From Roseicyclus marinus (GTDB taxonomy: Bacteria > Pseudomonadota > Alphaproteobacteria > Rhodobacterales > Rhodobacteraceae): a stretch of 42,500 nt of DNA. The notes under the pieces were generated by a model, which searched no databases, was not told the DNA's origin, and saw only the letters and a list, made by a program, of their open reading frames with translations. The translations under genes were made by a program, and so were the position numbers. The stretch lies in contig NZ_JASJOF010000003.1 of assembly GCF_030163795.1 (NCBI RefSeq), forward strand, positions 1 to 42,500, given 5' to 3'. The stretch's first letter is position 1. Every line of letters begins with the position of its first letter. This document shows, piece by piece, positions 33,285 to 42,500 of the stretch.

Positions 33285-35222
33285 TCAGCGCGGATCGAAG
33301 CCCAGCGCCTGCAGATCGTCCACGGCGTCGGACAATGCCGCCTCGAACGCGGCAAGGGCGGCAGCATCGCGCGGGTCCTGCCAGACCGCGAAATCATAGT
33401 GTTCGTCTGCGACTGGCAGAAAACCCAAACCCAAGGCCTCGGCCACGGGGCGGATCGCCATGCCCCAATCGGCCCGCCCCTGCACCACGGCCGCCGCGAC
33501 CGCATTATGCGAATTGGGCTGGTTCCAGTAGCCCACCGGGCGCGTGCCCGCCAATAGCCGATCCACGAGCACGCGCGTCCCCGAACCTTGGTTGCGGTTG
33601 ACCATGATCGCCTCGGGATCGGCGCGCAGCGCGGCCAGCGCCTCGGGCAAGCTGCGCCCCTCCAGCCGTGGGTCGCCGGGACGGAACACCAACCCCTGCA
33701 TCCGCCGCCAGCCGGGGATCAGGCGCATGCCATCCGCCAGAAACGGCGCATTGTACCTGTCGCTCGCGGGATCAAGCAGATGGATCGGGGCGATATCGCA
33801 TTCGCGCCGCGTCAGCGCGGCCAATCCTCCCTGCGATCCGGTCGCAAGGATTCGCGTCATCATGCCCTGCCCCACCAGACGCCCCACCACGGCGTCGAGG
33901 CCAACGCAATGGCTGCCGATTACCGCCAATCGCGGCGCGGCAACCGACGGGCCAAACAGCGTCACCTCGGCCTTCGTTCCGGCGGGCAGGCCATCAGCCA
34001 GCGCGGGTACGGTCACAAATCCATCAGCCTGCGCAAAGGCCGTGACAGCACCGGAACCCTTGGACACCGGATGGGCCACGGGCCCCTCCGCCCCTTCGGT
34101 CAGCGCGACCATGGCAAATTCGGTCCGCCCCAGTTCCGAAGACAGGCGCAAGGGCAACGACGCAGAAACCCGGGCCGTGCTGCGCGGCGGCAGACCGGCC
34201 ATCATCCGCAGCGCGGGCGCGACCATTTCATGAAAGGTGAACATGGCCGATGTCGGAAAGCCGGGCAGCACCACCACGGGCTTGCCCGCGCAGACCGCAA
34301 GGCACAGGGGCTTGCCGGGTTTGAGCGCCACGCCATGCGCGACGATCCCCGGCGCGCCAAGCCCCGCGATGACCCGCGTGGTCAGATCGCCCGCGCCCTT
34401 GGATGTCCCGCCCGACAGGATCACCGCGTCATGTTCGGCATAAGCGTCCGCGATGGCAGCGGTCAATTTCGCCTCGTCATCGGGGATCGCACCCAGATGC
34501 ACCGCCTCGCAACCCGTTTCGCGCAAGGCGGCGGCGATCACGGGACCATTGGAATCATAAATGCCCGCGGGGCGCAGCGGCTGACCGGGCGGCACCAGTT
34601 CATCGCCGGTGGAAATGACCGCAACGCGGGGCTTGCGCCAAACCGAGGCGCGGGCAAGCCCGACCGCCGCCAGCATCGCCACTTCGCGCGCGCCGATCAC
34701 GGTACCCTGCCGCAAAAGCGTCTGACCCCGCGCGATATCGGACCCGGCGAAGGCGATGAAGCTACCCGGTGACACCGCGCGCCCCACTGCGATCGCGTCA
34801 TCTTCGGGGTCGGTATGTTCGATCATCACAACAGCATCCGCCCCACGCGGAATGGGGCCGCCGGTGGCGATGGGCGTGGCGGTTCCGGGCGCAACGGAAA
34901 GGCTGGGCGCCGTGCCGCAATGGATCACCTCGGGGTTCAGGCGCAGGCGCACCGGTTCGACTTCGGAGGCTTCGAAAAGGTCTGCCGCGCGCAGCGCGAA
35001 CCCGTCTACCACGGCGCGGTCGAACGGCGGCGCATCGACTGGCGCAGCGATATCACCGGCGAGCACTCGCCCCGGCAGATCGTCGAGCGCAATCTCCTCC
35101 GCCCCAAGCGGGCGCGGCTGCAATGCGGCAAGGAATGCGGCCTCGGCATCATCGCGCGACAGGACCTGCAGGAACTGATCTTGCTGAAACGCGGTGGAGG
35201 CGGGGGCTTTGGGTGCAGACAT
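33285..35222 (-). CDS. MoeA fused to a periplasmic-binding-protein-like (PBP) domain
   Basis: 645 residues. The first about 410 residues are MoeA-like (AVVDGFALRAADL, TGGPIPRGADAVVMIEH, GSDIARGQTLL, VISTGDELVPPG, LSGGTSKGAGDLTT, VVLPGFPTSAMFTFHEM). The last about 215 are a PBP-like domain of the kind named PF12727 (LAVIGSHCVGLDAVV, ATGSQGGLAALTRRECDIAP, VNRNQGSGTRVLVDRLL, GRADWGMAIRPVAEALGLGF). Such fusions pair cofactor metal insertion with an oxyanion or ligand sensor. The start has a weak SD. It is 5 bp downstream of the degenerate MoeA gene. A role in inserting tungsten or molybdenum for FDH is inferred from the Tup transporter next door. Confidence 0.88.
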   Translation of the reverse strand: MSAPKAPASTAFQQDQFLQVLSRDDAEAAFLAALQPRPLGAEEIALDDLPGRVLAGDIAAPVDAPPFDRAVVDGFALRAADLFEASEVEPVRLRLNPEVIHCGTAPSLSVAPGTATPIATGGPIPRGADAVVMIEHTDPEDDAIAVGRAVSPGSFIAFAGSDIARGQTLLRQGTVIGAREVAMLAAVGLARASVWRKPRVAVISTGDELVPPGQPLRPAGIYDSNGPVIAAALRETGCEAVHLGAIPDDEAKLTAAIADAYAEHDAVILSGGTSKGAGDLTTRVIAGLGAPGIVAHGVALKPGKPLCLAVCAGKPVVVLPGFPTSAMFTFHEMVAPALRMMAGLPPRSTARVSASLPLRLSSELGRTEFAMVALTEGAEGPVAHPVSKGSGAVTAFAQADGFVTVPALADGLPAGTKAEVTLFGPSVAAPRLAVIGSHCVGLDAVVGRLVGQGMMTRILATGSQGGLAALTRRECDIAPIHLLDPASDRYNAPFLADGMRLIPGWRRMQGLVFRPGDPRLEGRSLPEALAALRADPEAIMVNRNQGSGTRVLVDRLLAGTRPVGYWNQPNSHNAVAAAVVQGRADWGMAIRPVAEALGLGFLPVADEHYDFAVWQDPRDAAALAAFEAALSDAVDDLQALGFDPR

Positions 35223-35227
35223 CGTGT

Positions 35228-36214
35228 TTACCCGAGGGGGAAGTTGAGCGGGATCCCCGCCAGCATCGCACCGGCTGGAAGGCCCTCGCTGTGCGGCGGA
35301 AGGATTGCGCAGGCATCGGCAGCAGCCAAGGCAGCCAGCGTTACGCTGCCCGCCGGGCCGGGGACCCAAGCATCGTCTTGGCGCGTGAGCAAGACAAGGT
35401 GGGACAGGCCAAGTCCTGATGCGATCTTTCGCGTCAGGGGCCGCGTCTCGGTCAGGGCCTTCGCCCCGGTCAATGCCGCCATCGCGGGCATGGCAAGCGC
35501 AACACAGGCAGCAAACACCGCATCAAACCGCCGGGGAACCGACAGGACAAGCATCGCGCCCTCGCGCTCCAGCCACGCCGTATCACCCGGCGCAAGGGCA
35601 AGGCGCGGTTCGGCATCGTCGGATGGGCGCAGCAACAGGTCAGGTGCCTCGGCGACGAATTTTCCCCCAAGTGCCGTCAGGAACCCTTCGATAAAGGCCT
35701 GATGCCGGGGATCGGGCAGGTCGACCCTGACACGGGGGCGCCGCAAATGGCACACTTCCAGCCCGGCCATGGTGGCGACATGGCAGACGTGATTGGTCAT
35801 CACCGCACCGGCCGCAGCGATCGGCGCGCCGGCGCGGCCATCATGGCCCGCGCGGCGCACGCCTTCGCCCGGTGCGACGGTCTGGATGGCGACCAAACCG
35901 CCCGCAAGGGTTTCCAATCCGACGGCCGGCAAAACGGCGTCTGCCCCGGGTGGCAGTTGATCGCCGGACAGCACCCGGATCGGATGCGCAAGCGGGATCG
36001 GCAGGCTTGCACTTGCTCCGGCCAGATCCAGCGCCGCCACAGCGACACCGACGCGCAACGCCTCGGGTTGCGCGGGGGTGTCGAGCGGGAAAACAAGAGG
36101 TTCTGCCAGAATGCCACCCCGCGCCGCAGTCACCGGCACCACCTCGGACAAGACCGGGCCTTGCCCCGAAAGGGCCTGCGCCAGACAGTCTTCCAGAGGT
36201 ACCAGAGCGGTCAT
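35228..36214 (-). CDS. Degenerate MoeA-like protein (probable pseudoenzyme)
   Basis: 328 residues from the ATG at 36214. The order of MoeA blocks survives: LEDCLAQALSGQG at the start, AARGGILAEPLVFPLDTPAQPEAL, RVLSGDQLPPGADAVLP, GEGVRRAGHDGRAGAPI and the C-terminal VPRRFDAVFAACVALAMPAM in place of the LPGNP loop. The key loops are lost: the NSAVDGYG-type motif reads PEALRVGVAVAALD, the TGDE motif reads VDLPDPRHQ, and the SGGxSxGD loop is absent. It lies between trmO-like and MoeA-PBP genes. It may be an inactive partner of the fusion protein; the reading frame is intact, so it is not a decayed gene. Confidence 0.75.
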   Translation of the reverse strand: MTALVPLEDCLAQALSGQGPVLSEVVPVTAARGGILAEPLVFPLDTPAQPEALRVGVAVAALDLAGASASLPIPLAHPIRVLSGDQLPPGADAVLPAVGLETLAGGLVAIQTVAPGEGVRRAGHDGRAGAPIAAAGAVMTNHVCHVATMAGLEVCHLRRPRVRVDLPDPRHQAFIEGFLTALGGKFVAEAPDLLLRPSDDAEPRLALAPGDTAWLEREGAMLVLSVPRRFDAVFAACVALAMPAMAALTGAKALTETRPLTRKIASGLGLSHLVLLTRQDDAWVPGPAGSVTLAALAAADACAILPPHSEGLPAGAMLAGIPLNFPLG

Positions 36215-36260
36215 GTCGGCTGACTTAGCGGCAGGGGTCCGCAAAGACCAGTGCGCCCGA

Positions 36261-36749
36261 TCATCCGCCAGCTTCGGGGGATGTTTGGCCACCCGCACGG
36301 TCCCGGCTTGGCGGCGTGAAATGCCGTCGGTCGGGTTTGATGTCGAGCAACGGCGTCCCCGAAACGCATTCCAGCCCGCGCACCGTCACCCGATTGCCCG
36401 CCCACCCGATCAGCCGCACGTTCGACAGACCGATGGGATTTGGCCGAATGGGAGAGCGCAGGGAAAATGTGCCCCGCGCCGCGTCACCATGGTCGGGGTT
36501 CTGCAAGATCAAATCGCGGCGCGACAGATGCATCCAGTAAAGAATGTCGAGGAAAGGATAAGCGTCGATCCCCGTCAGCGCAGGCAACCAAGGCGGCGCG
36601 ACAACAAGAGCGCAATCCGGGCCCGCCACGCTGTCCCCTTGGCGTGGGCAATCTTCGGGCCGGGTCCATGGGGTTTCGATATGGCCGATATAGGTCAGGC
36701 TCGCATCCGTCGCCGGCATCACGTCCGCCGTCATCTCGTTCGGCCGCAT
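36261..36749 (-). CDS. trmO: TrmO/TsaA-like tRNA m6t6A37 methyltransferase
   Basis: 162 residues from the ATG at 36749, chosen because GAGGA lies 7 nt upstream; the earlier ATG at 36767 has no SD. Motifs of the TsaA/YaeB family are ASLTYIGHIETPW, GIDAYPFLDILYWMH, SLRSPIRPNPIGLSNVRL (with the RPNPIGLS hallmark) and TPLLDIKPDRRHF. TrmO methylates N6 of t6A37 in tRNA-Thr. Here it sits inside a molybdenum/tungsten operon, a common place for TsaA-like proteins in alphaproteobacteria; whether it acts on tRNA in this setting is not certain. Confidence 0.85.
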   Translation of the reverse strand: MRPNEMTADVMPATDASLTYIGHIETPWTRPEDCPRQGDSVAGPDCALVVAPPWLPALTGIDAYPFLDILYWMHLSRRDLILQNPDHGDAARGTFSLRSPIRPNPIGLSNVRLIGWAGNRVTVRGLECVSGTPLLDIKPDRRHFTPPSRDRAGGQTSPEAGG

Positions 36750-36844
36750 GGGAAAATCCTCGGTCATGGGTCAGACCGCGATCATCGGGGCCAGCATGTG
36801 CCGGGTCTCACGTGTCTGGGTTGCGGGGCTGGCGAGACGGACCA

Positions 36845-37774
36845 TCAGCCGTTCCACAGCACGCGACCGAGGTCACTGATGTCATAGCCGCCCAGATGCG
36901 CGGCACGGCGGGCAAACGCGTCGGTCCGGGCAAAGGCCAAAAGGCTTTGTATGGGCGGTTCGAAAAATTCACGACGCGTCATGGCAAGGTCAAAGCTTTC
37001 GTCCCGCACCAATGGGATGAAGCCCATATGCCCCGCTGCCGCCTGCAGCCCGAGGCCACAATCCGCCTCGCCCGACTCGATCAGCGTTGCAAGATCCGTG
37101 TGGCTTTCGGCCGGGCGGTCGAGCGTCACAAGATCGGCAAGGGTTAAACCCTCGCGGGACAAAAGCACCTCGAACAGCCGCGTCGACCCCGCCCCATCCG
37201 CACGCAGGGCGAAGCGCAACTTGCGCCGCGCGGCGTCCGCCAGCCCCGTGATCGCCAAGGGATTGTCAGCCGCGGTGATCAGACCCTGCGTACGGCGAGC
37301 CCAATGGATCAGGACATGCCCGGTACCGGGCAACTGCGCCCTGACGGCGGCAAGGTTCCATTCCCCCGTATCAGGGTCGAGCAGGTGGCACCCCGCCATG
37401 ATGGCGCGGCCCTCCGCCAGATCGGCAAGACCTTGCACGGACCCGCGTGCCAGAACGGCCAGACCGCTGCCGGATTGACGTAGTGCCCATTCCAGCAGCG
37501 GGTCATTCGACCCGGCATAGATCGGCGGTGCGGGCGCAATGCCCGTTGCGGGCAGTTCCGTCTGCGCCTCGAGCCATGCATCGACCAGCCGTCGCGGGAA
37601 CAGCAACTTGCCGGTGGCACGGCTGAACGGGATCGTTTGTCGGGCGACCATTTCGTAGATCGTGCGTTCCTTGACGCGCAGGTACTCCGCGACTTCTGCG
37701 GTTGTCATCAACGTGGACGCGCCAACCAGCGGGCGCACGGCCGTCGCGTCATCTGCCCTGGGATCGGACTGCAT
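36845..37774 (-). CDS. HTH regulator with PBP-like sensor domain (putative Mo/W regulator)
   Basis: 309 residues. An excisionase-type helix-turn-helix is at the N-terminus (LMTTAEVAEYLRVKERTIYEM, IPFSRATGKLLFPRRLVDAWL, about 21-70). The rest (85-309) is a PBP-like domain of the same type as in the MoeA fusion: GSVQGLADLAEGRAIMAGCHLLDPDTGEWN and ADGAGSTRLFEVLL, GEADCGLGLQAAAGHMGFIPL. Such proteins regulate molybdate or tungstate uptake. It is divergent from tupBCA, so the transporter is the likely target. The ATG at 37774 is preceded by AAGGA 11 nt upstream. The ligand is not provable by reading. Confidence 0.85.
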   Translation of the reverse strand: MQSDPRADDATAVRPLVGASTLMTTAEVAEYLRVKERTIYEMVARQTIPFSRATGKLLFPRRLVDAWLEAQTELPATGIAPAPPIYAGSNDPLLEWALRQSGSGLAVLARGSVQGLADLAEGRAIMAGCHLLDPDTGEWNLAAVRAQLPGTGHVLIHWARRTQGLITAADNPLAITGLADAARRKLRFALRADGAGSTRLFEVLLSREGLTLADLVTLDRPAESHTDLATLIESGEADCGLGLQAAAGHMGFIPLVRDESFDLAMTRREFFEPPIQSLLAFARTDAFARRAAHLGGYDISDLGRVLWNG

Positions 37775-37859
37775 TTTCTTGCATTCCTTTGCACGCTTTA
37801 CATTGTTGCACCTTAATTTGAATTCTGCTCTTTTTCCATTGTTTTGTAAGGGAATTGAC
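37775..37859. promoter_or_regulatory. Divergent regulator/tupB region with TTGCA repeats
   Basis: 85 bp, AT-rich compared with its surroundings. Three direct copies of TTGCA (beginning at about 37779, 37789 and 37806) are spaced 10 and 17 bp, with the first two repeated as TTGCAnnCTTT. This fits binding sites for the divergent regulator. The tupB start is preceded by AAGGGA. Confidence 0.5.
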
Positions 37860-38555
37860 GTGGACGGCCCTTTCGCAATCGCTTTCAGCCTGATCGCCAG
37901 CGGGGATCCCGCGATGATGCAGATCATCGGCCTGTCGCTCCGCGTCACGCTTACGGCGGTGGTGATTGCGTGCGTGATCGGCCTTCCGCTTGGGGCCGTG
38001 TTGGCGCTGGCGCGGTTTCCGGGGCGCGGGGCGGTCGTGGTGTTGAGCAATGCCTTGATGGGGCTGCCGCCGGTCGTGGCCGGGTTGGTCGTCTACCTCA
38101 TGTTATCCCGTTCCGGGCCGCTTGGATCCTTGTCGCTGCTGTTCACCCCCGGCGCGATGATCATCGCCCAGACGCTGTTGATCCTGCCGATCGTGATTTC
38201 GCTCACACGGTCCGTGCTCGAGGATCTGTGGGCCGAATATCACGAGCAATTGCGCAGCCTCGGCGCAAGCAGGTTGCGCGCGGTGCCGACGCTTCTCTGG
38301 GATGGGCGGGTCAGCCTGCTGACCGGAGTACTTGCGGGATTCGGGCGCGCTTCTGCGGAGGTCGGGGCGGTGCTGGTGGTCGGCGGGAACATTGCGGACC
38401 ACACGCGCACCATGACAACCGCGATCACGCTTGAAACCAACCGGGGCAATCTCGGGTTGGCTGTGGCTTTGGGGATCGTCCTTCTGACCTTGACGCTCAT
38501 GTTGAATGCCGCGGCATGGGGGGCAGGGCAATGGGCGCGGGGACGCCTGGGTTGA
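37860..38555 (+). CDS. tupB: Tungstate ABC transporter permease (TupB-type)
   Basis: 231 residues, the usual TupB size, from a GTG at 37860 with AAGGGA upstream. About five to six membrane spans are visible (SLRVTLTAVVIACVIGLPLG, VVVLSNALMGLPPVVAGLVVY, IIAQTLLILPIVIS, GNLGLAVALGIVLLTLTLML). The permease motif EYHEQLRSLGASRLRAV-LW and GFGRASAEVGAVLVVGGNI (EAA-like loop) contact the ATPase. Part of tupBCA, which overlaps tupC by 25 bp. Tungstate is preferred over molybdate because the binding protein looks like TupA; molybdate cannot be excluded. Confidence 0.88.
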   Translation: MDGPFAIAFSLIASGDPAMMQIIGLSLRVTLTAVVIACVIGLPLGAVLALARFPGRGAVVVLSNALMGLPPVVAGLVVYLMLSRSGPLGSLSLLFTPGAMIIAQTLLILPIVISLTRSVLEDLWAEYHEQLRSLGASRLRAVPTLLWDGRVSLLTGVLAGFGRASAEVGAVLVVGGNIADHTRTMTTAITLETNRGNLGLAVALGIVLLTLTLMLNAAAWGAGQWARGRLG

Positions 38556-39295
38556 AACCGGACCGCATGATCACCGCCGCCGAACCTGCCAGCATCCTGC
38601 CCCTGCGGCTCGAGGATGTCGGCTACGCGGTCGGGGGTAAATCACTGCTGTCCGGCATTTCCCTGCGGATCGAGGCCGGTCGGCGCTTGATGGTGATGGG
38701 GGCGAACGGGGCCGGGAAAAGCCTGTTTCTTCGGCTCTGTCACGGGCTGATCGATCCGACGCAAGGACGCCGGATCTGGGCCAACGGCGAAACGCGGGCC
38801 GAGACGCAGGCGATGGTATTTCAAAGGCCGGTTCTCTTGCGCCGAAGCGTGGCGGGCAATCTGGAGTATCCCCTCGCGCTCAAGGGCGTAAGCCGTGCGG
38901 CGCGCCGGAACGCGGTTTCCGACACACTGGAGCGATTCGGCCTCGGCCATATGGCGGACAGGCCTGCGCGGCTGTTGTCTGGGGGTGAGCAGCAACGGCT
39001 TGCGCTCGCCCGCGCATGGTTGATGCGGCCGCAGGTTCTGTTTCTCGACGAGCCATCTTCGTCGCTCGACCCCTCCGCCACTCGCGCGATCGAGACGATG
39101 ATCCGGCACTTCTCCGAGGACGGCATCACCATCGTGATGAGCACCCACGACCTCGGGCAGGCGCGTCGTCTGGGTGAGGACGTCGTTTTTTTGCATCGTG
39201 GTGGGCTGATGGAACATCAGCGCGCCGTGGACTTCTTCGCTGGACCCCGGACGCGCGAGGCGCGGGCGTTCCTCGCGGGGGATTTGCTCTGGTAG
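38531..39295 (+). CDS. tupC: Tungstate ABC transporter ATP-binding protein (TupC-type)
   Basis: 254 residues with the ATG at 38531 (GGGCAGGGC upstream); ATGs at 38516 and 38567 are alternatives. Walker A GANGAGKS, Q-loop VFQRPVLLRRSV, signature LSGGEQQRLALARA, Walker B VLFLDEPSSSLD and the H-loop MSTHDLGQARRLG are all intact. It energises the TupB permease. No C-terminal TOBE or Mop domain is present, unlike ModC, which favours TupC. It overlaps tupB by 25 bp and tupA starts 20 bp later. Confidence 0.9.
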   Translation: MGAGTPGLKPDRMITAAEPASILPLRLEDVGYAVGGKSLLSGISLRIEAGRRLMVMGANGAGKSLFLRLCHGLIDPTQGRRIWANGETRAETQAMVFQRPVLLRRSVAGNLEYPLALKGVSRAARRNAVSDTLERFGLGHMADRPARLLSGGEQQRLALARAWLMRPQVLFLDEPSSSLDPSATRAIETMIRHFSEDGITIVMSTHDLGQARRLGEDVVFLHRGGLMEHQRAVDFFAGPRTREARAFLAGDLLW

Positions 39296-39314
39296 CCTAG
39301 GGAGTGATCTTATC

Positions 39315-40133
39315 ATGAACCATAATCGTCGGATTATTCTTGCCGGCGTGTCCGCTATGGCGCTGTTCGCAGCCATGCCCGTGGCAGCGCAGGATTTCAT
39401 CATCGTTGCCTCAACCACCTCCACAGAGAACTCTGGGCTTTTCGGGCATATCTTGCCGATTTTCGAGGCCGAAACCGGGATCGAAGTTCGGGTCGTATCG
39501 CAAGGAACGGGACAAGCGCTCGAAACCGGGCGACGCGGCGATGCCGATGTCGTCTTCGTCCACGCGCGTGCACTGGAGGAGGAATTCGTGGCCGAAGGCT
39601 ACGGCGTGCAGCGGTTCGACGTTATGTACAATGATTTCGTTTTGGTTGGCCCGGGCGAAGATCCGGCCGGGCTGCGCAATGCAGCCGATGCCGTTGCGGC
39701 CATGACCGCGATTGCGACGACCGAGGCAGCCTTCGCCTCGCGTGGGGATGACAGCGGAACCCATGTTGCGGAGATGGCGCTATGGGCCAACGCCGGAGTG
39801 GACCCAAGTGGTTCTTGGTACCTGTCCACCGGCTCGGGCATGGGGGCCACCTTGAACACGGCGGTTCAGGTTCCCGCCTATGTGCTCACGGATCGTGGGA
39901 CATGGCTGAGCTTTGTGAACCGTGGCCCTCTCGAGATCGTCTTTGAAGGGGATCCGGTGCTCTTCAACCCCTATGGGATCATTCTCGTGAACCCCGAGCG
40001 TCACCCGCACATCAAAGCCGAACAGGGTCAGGTTTTCATCGACTGGATCGTGTCGGAGGCGGGGCAAGCAGCCATCGCCAGTTTCACCGTGGACGGGGAA
40101 CAACTCTTTTTTCCGAACGTCAGCGGACAATAA
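39315..40133 (+). CDS. tupA: Tungstate-binding periplasmic protein (TupA-type)
   Basis: 272 residues. Signal peptide MNHNRRIILAGVSAMALFAAMPVAAQ, then the ligand-binding start FIIVASTTSTENSGLFGHIL, the TTST-x2-SG motif of TupA (residues 34-41), DADVVFVHARALEEEFV, FASRGDDSGTHVAEMALW and YVLTDRGTWLSF. The binding fold differs from ModA. AGGGAG is upstream of the ATG. It is last in tupBCA; the order B-C-A is unusual, since tupA is often first. The tail converges on the rRNA terminator about 130 bp away. Confidence 0.93.
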   Translation: MNHNRRIILAGVSAMALFAAMPVAAQDFIIVASTTSTENSGLFGHILPIFEAETGIEVRVVSQGTGQALETGRRGDADVVFVHARALEEEFVAEGYGVQRFDVMYNDFVLVGPGEDPAGLRNAADAVAAMTAIATTEAAFASRGDDSGTHVAEMALWANAGVDPSGSWYLSTGSGMGATLNTAVQVPAYVLTDRGTWLSFVNRGPLEIVFEGDPVLFNPYGIILVNPERHPHIKAEQGQVFIDWIVSEAGQAAIASFTVDGEQLFFPNVSGQ

Positions 40134-40263
40134 GGCTTGGTTGGTTCGCGGCGATCAGAACTTCGGGGGAGTATCGCGTGGCTTTTCAGACACCTGCAAG
40201 GGGTGGGTTTCTTTAGGCGAGCTGAAGACGTTTAAGTCAGGACAAATCGACACCACAAAAACC
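40134..40263. other. Convergent intergenic tail between tupA and rRNA operon
   Basis: About 130 bp with no gene and no clear element apart from the terminator that follows. A plus-strand frame running through it into the tRNA is an artefact. Confidence 0.5.
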
Positions 40264-40290
40264 AAAAGCCCGCCGAATTGGCGGGCTTTT
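40264..40290 (-). terminator. rRNA operon terminator
   Basis: An 11-bp stem AAAAGCCCGCC with GGCGGGCTTTT around a 5-nt loop (GAATT), with T/A tracts at both sides, so it can act in both directions. It follows the tRNA-fMet and ends the rRNA transcript; it would also stop tupA read-through. Confidence 0.88.
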
Positions 40291-40306
40291 TGGGTATTGA
40301 GTAGGT

Positions 40307-40383
<77 letters not shown>

Positions 40384-40461
40384 CCAATGCCTCGGGCGTG
40401 CCGGTTAAGGAAGTCCGAGGCGGGTGATCATCGTAGAGAGATACGCGTGTTTCTTTCTAGG

Positions 40462-40575
40462 TTTGGCGGTGACCTACTCTCCCACGCCTTAAGACGCAGT
40501 ACCATCGGCGCTGTGGCACTTAACGGCCGGGTTCGGAATGGAGCCGGGTGTTTTGCTCACGCTATGACCACCAAA
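40462..40575 (-). rRNA. rrf: 5S ribosomal RNA
   Basis: The minus strand begins TTTGGTGGTCATAGCG and ends GGTCACCGCCAAA, with the central CCCGGCTCCATTCCGAAC typical of 5S. Ends pair as expected. Boundaries are good to a few bases. Confidence 0.96.
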
Positions 40576-40656
40576 CCGAGGAAGAAACACGCATCCAAGT
40601 CAGCACACCTATGTGCGCTTTCGGATCCGATCGGCCATTCCTGGCTTTCACTGGAT

Positions 40657-42500
<1,844 letters not shown>

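Overview
The window is a GC-rich alphaproteobacterial chromosome segment, most likely from the Rhodobacterales (Rhodobacteraceae/Roseobacter type). The reasons are the divergent regB / senC-regA redox locus, the hemD - mitofilin-like - hemY block, the rRNA operon ending 23S-5S-tRNA-fMet, and a short palindromic repeat of the kind scattered through roseobacter genomes. I see no insertion sequence, phage gene, CRISPR array or clear horizontal island. Everything was read by eye; family names come from recognised motifs, not from searches.

Region 1 (1-15.5 kb) is housekeeping and regulation. It holds a cut-off PAS-domain protein, the RegB/SenC/RegA redox-sensing system with a downstream lipoprotein, a GNAT and an HD-domain protein, ahcY with its terminator, a DUF2853 protein, a possible small RNA, and an EVE-domain protein. 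It continues with the gpsA-tsaD pair, then hemD, a Mic60/mitofilin homologue, HemY with a C-terminal metal ribbon, tRNA-Thr(CGT) and a TusA-family sulfurtransferase.

Region 2 (15.5-32.6 kb) is a very large formate dehydrogenase (FDH) locus, nearly all on the minus strand. Read in transcription order it contains: a biotin/lipoate-ligase-like protein, DUF6505, DUF6352, DUF3305, DUF3306, a TorD-type chaperone, a small Tat-signal protein, FDH alpha, beta and gamma subunits, an Mrp/ApbC Fe-S carrier, a 51-residue secreted or anchored peptide, a WD40-cytochrome c fusion, FdhD, MobA, MobB and MoeA. A 650-residue polyferredoxin-like protein is transcribed divergently from the ligase-like gene. Cofactor synthesis, enzyme, electron transfer and several uncharacterised proteins therefore sit in one tightly packed array.

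Region 3 (32.6-40.1 kb) looks like a tungstate/molybdate module. It has a TupBCA-type ABC transporter and, divergently, a regulator with an excisionase-like HTH and a periplasmic-binding-protein-like sensor domain. That strand continues with a TrmO-like protein, a degenerate MoeA, a MoeA fused to the same kind of sensor domain, and a DUF2478 protein. The placement suggests metal supply and cofactor insertion for the neighbouring FDH, possibly with tungsten; this is inference.

Region 4 (40.1-42.5 kb) is the 3' end of an rRNA operon on the minus strand: 23S (partial), 5S, tRNA-fMet and a strong terminator.

The best candidates for undescribed biology are the accessory genes around the FDH (DUF6352, DUF6505, DUF3305, DUF3306, the ligase-like protein with altered catalytic motifs, the polyferredoxin, the WD40-cytochrome c and the 51-residue peptide) and the set of three MoeA homologues beside a Tup transporter.
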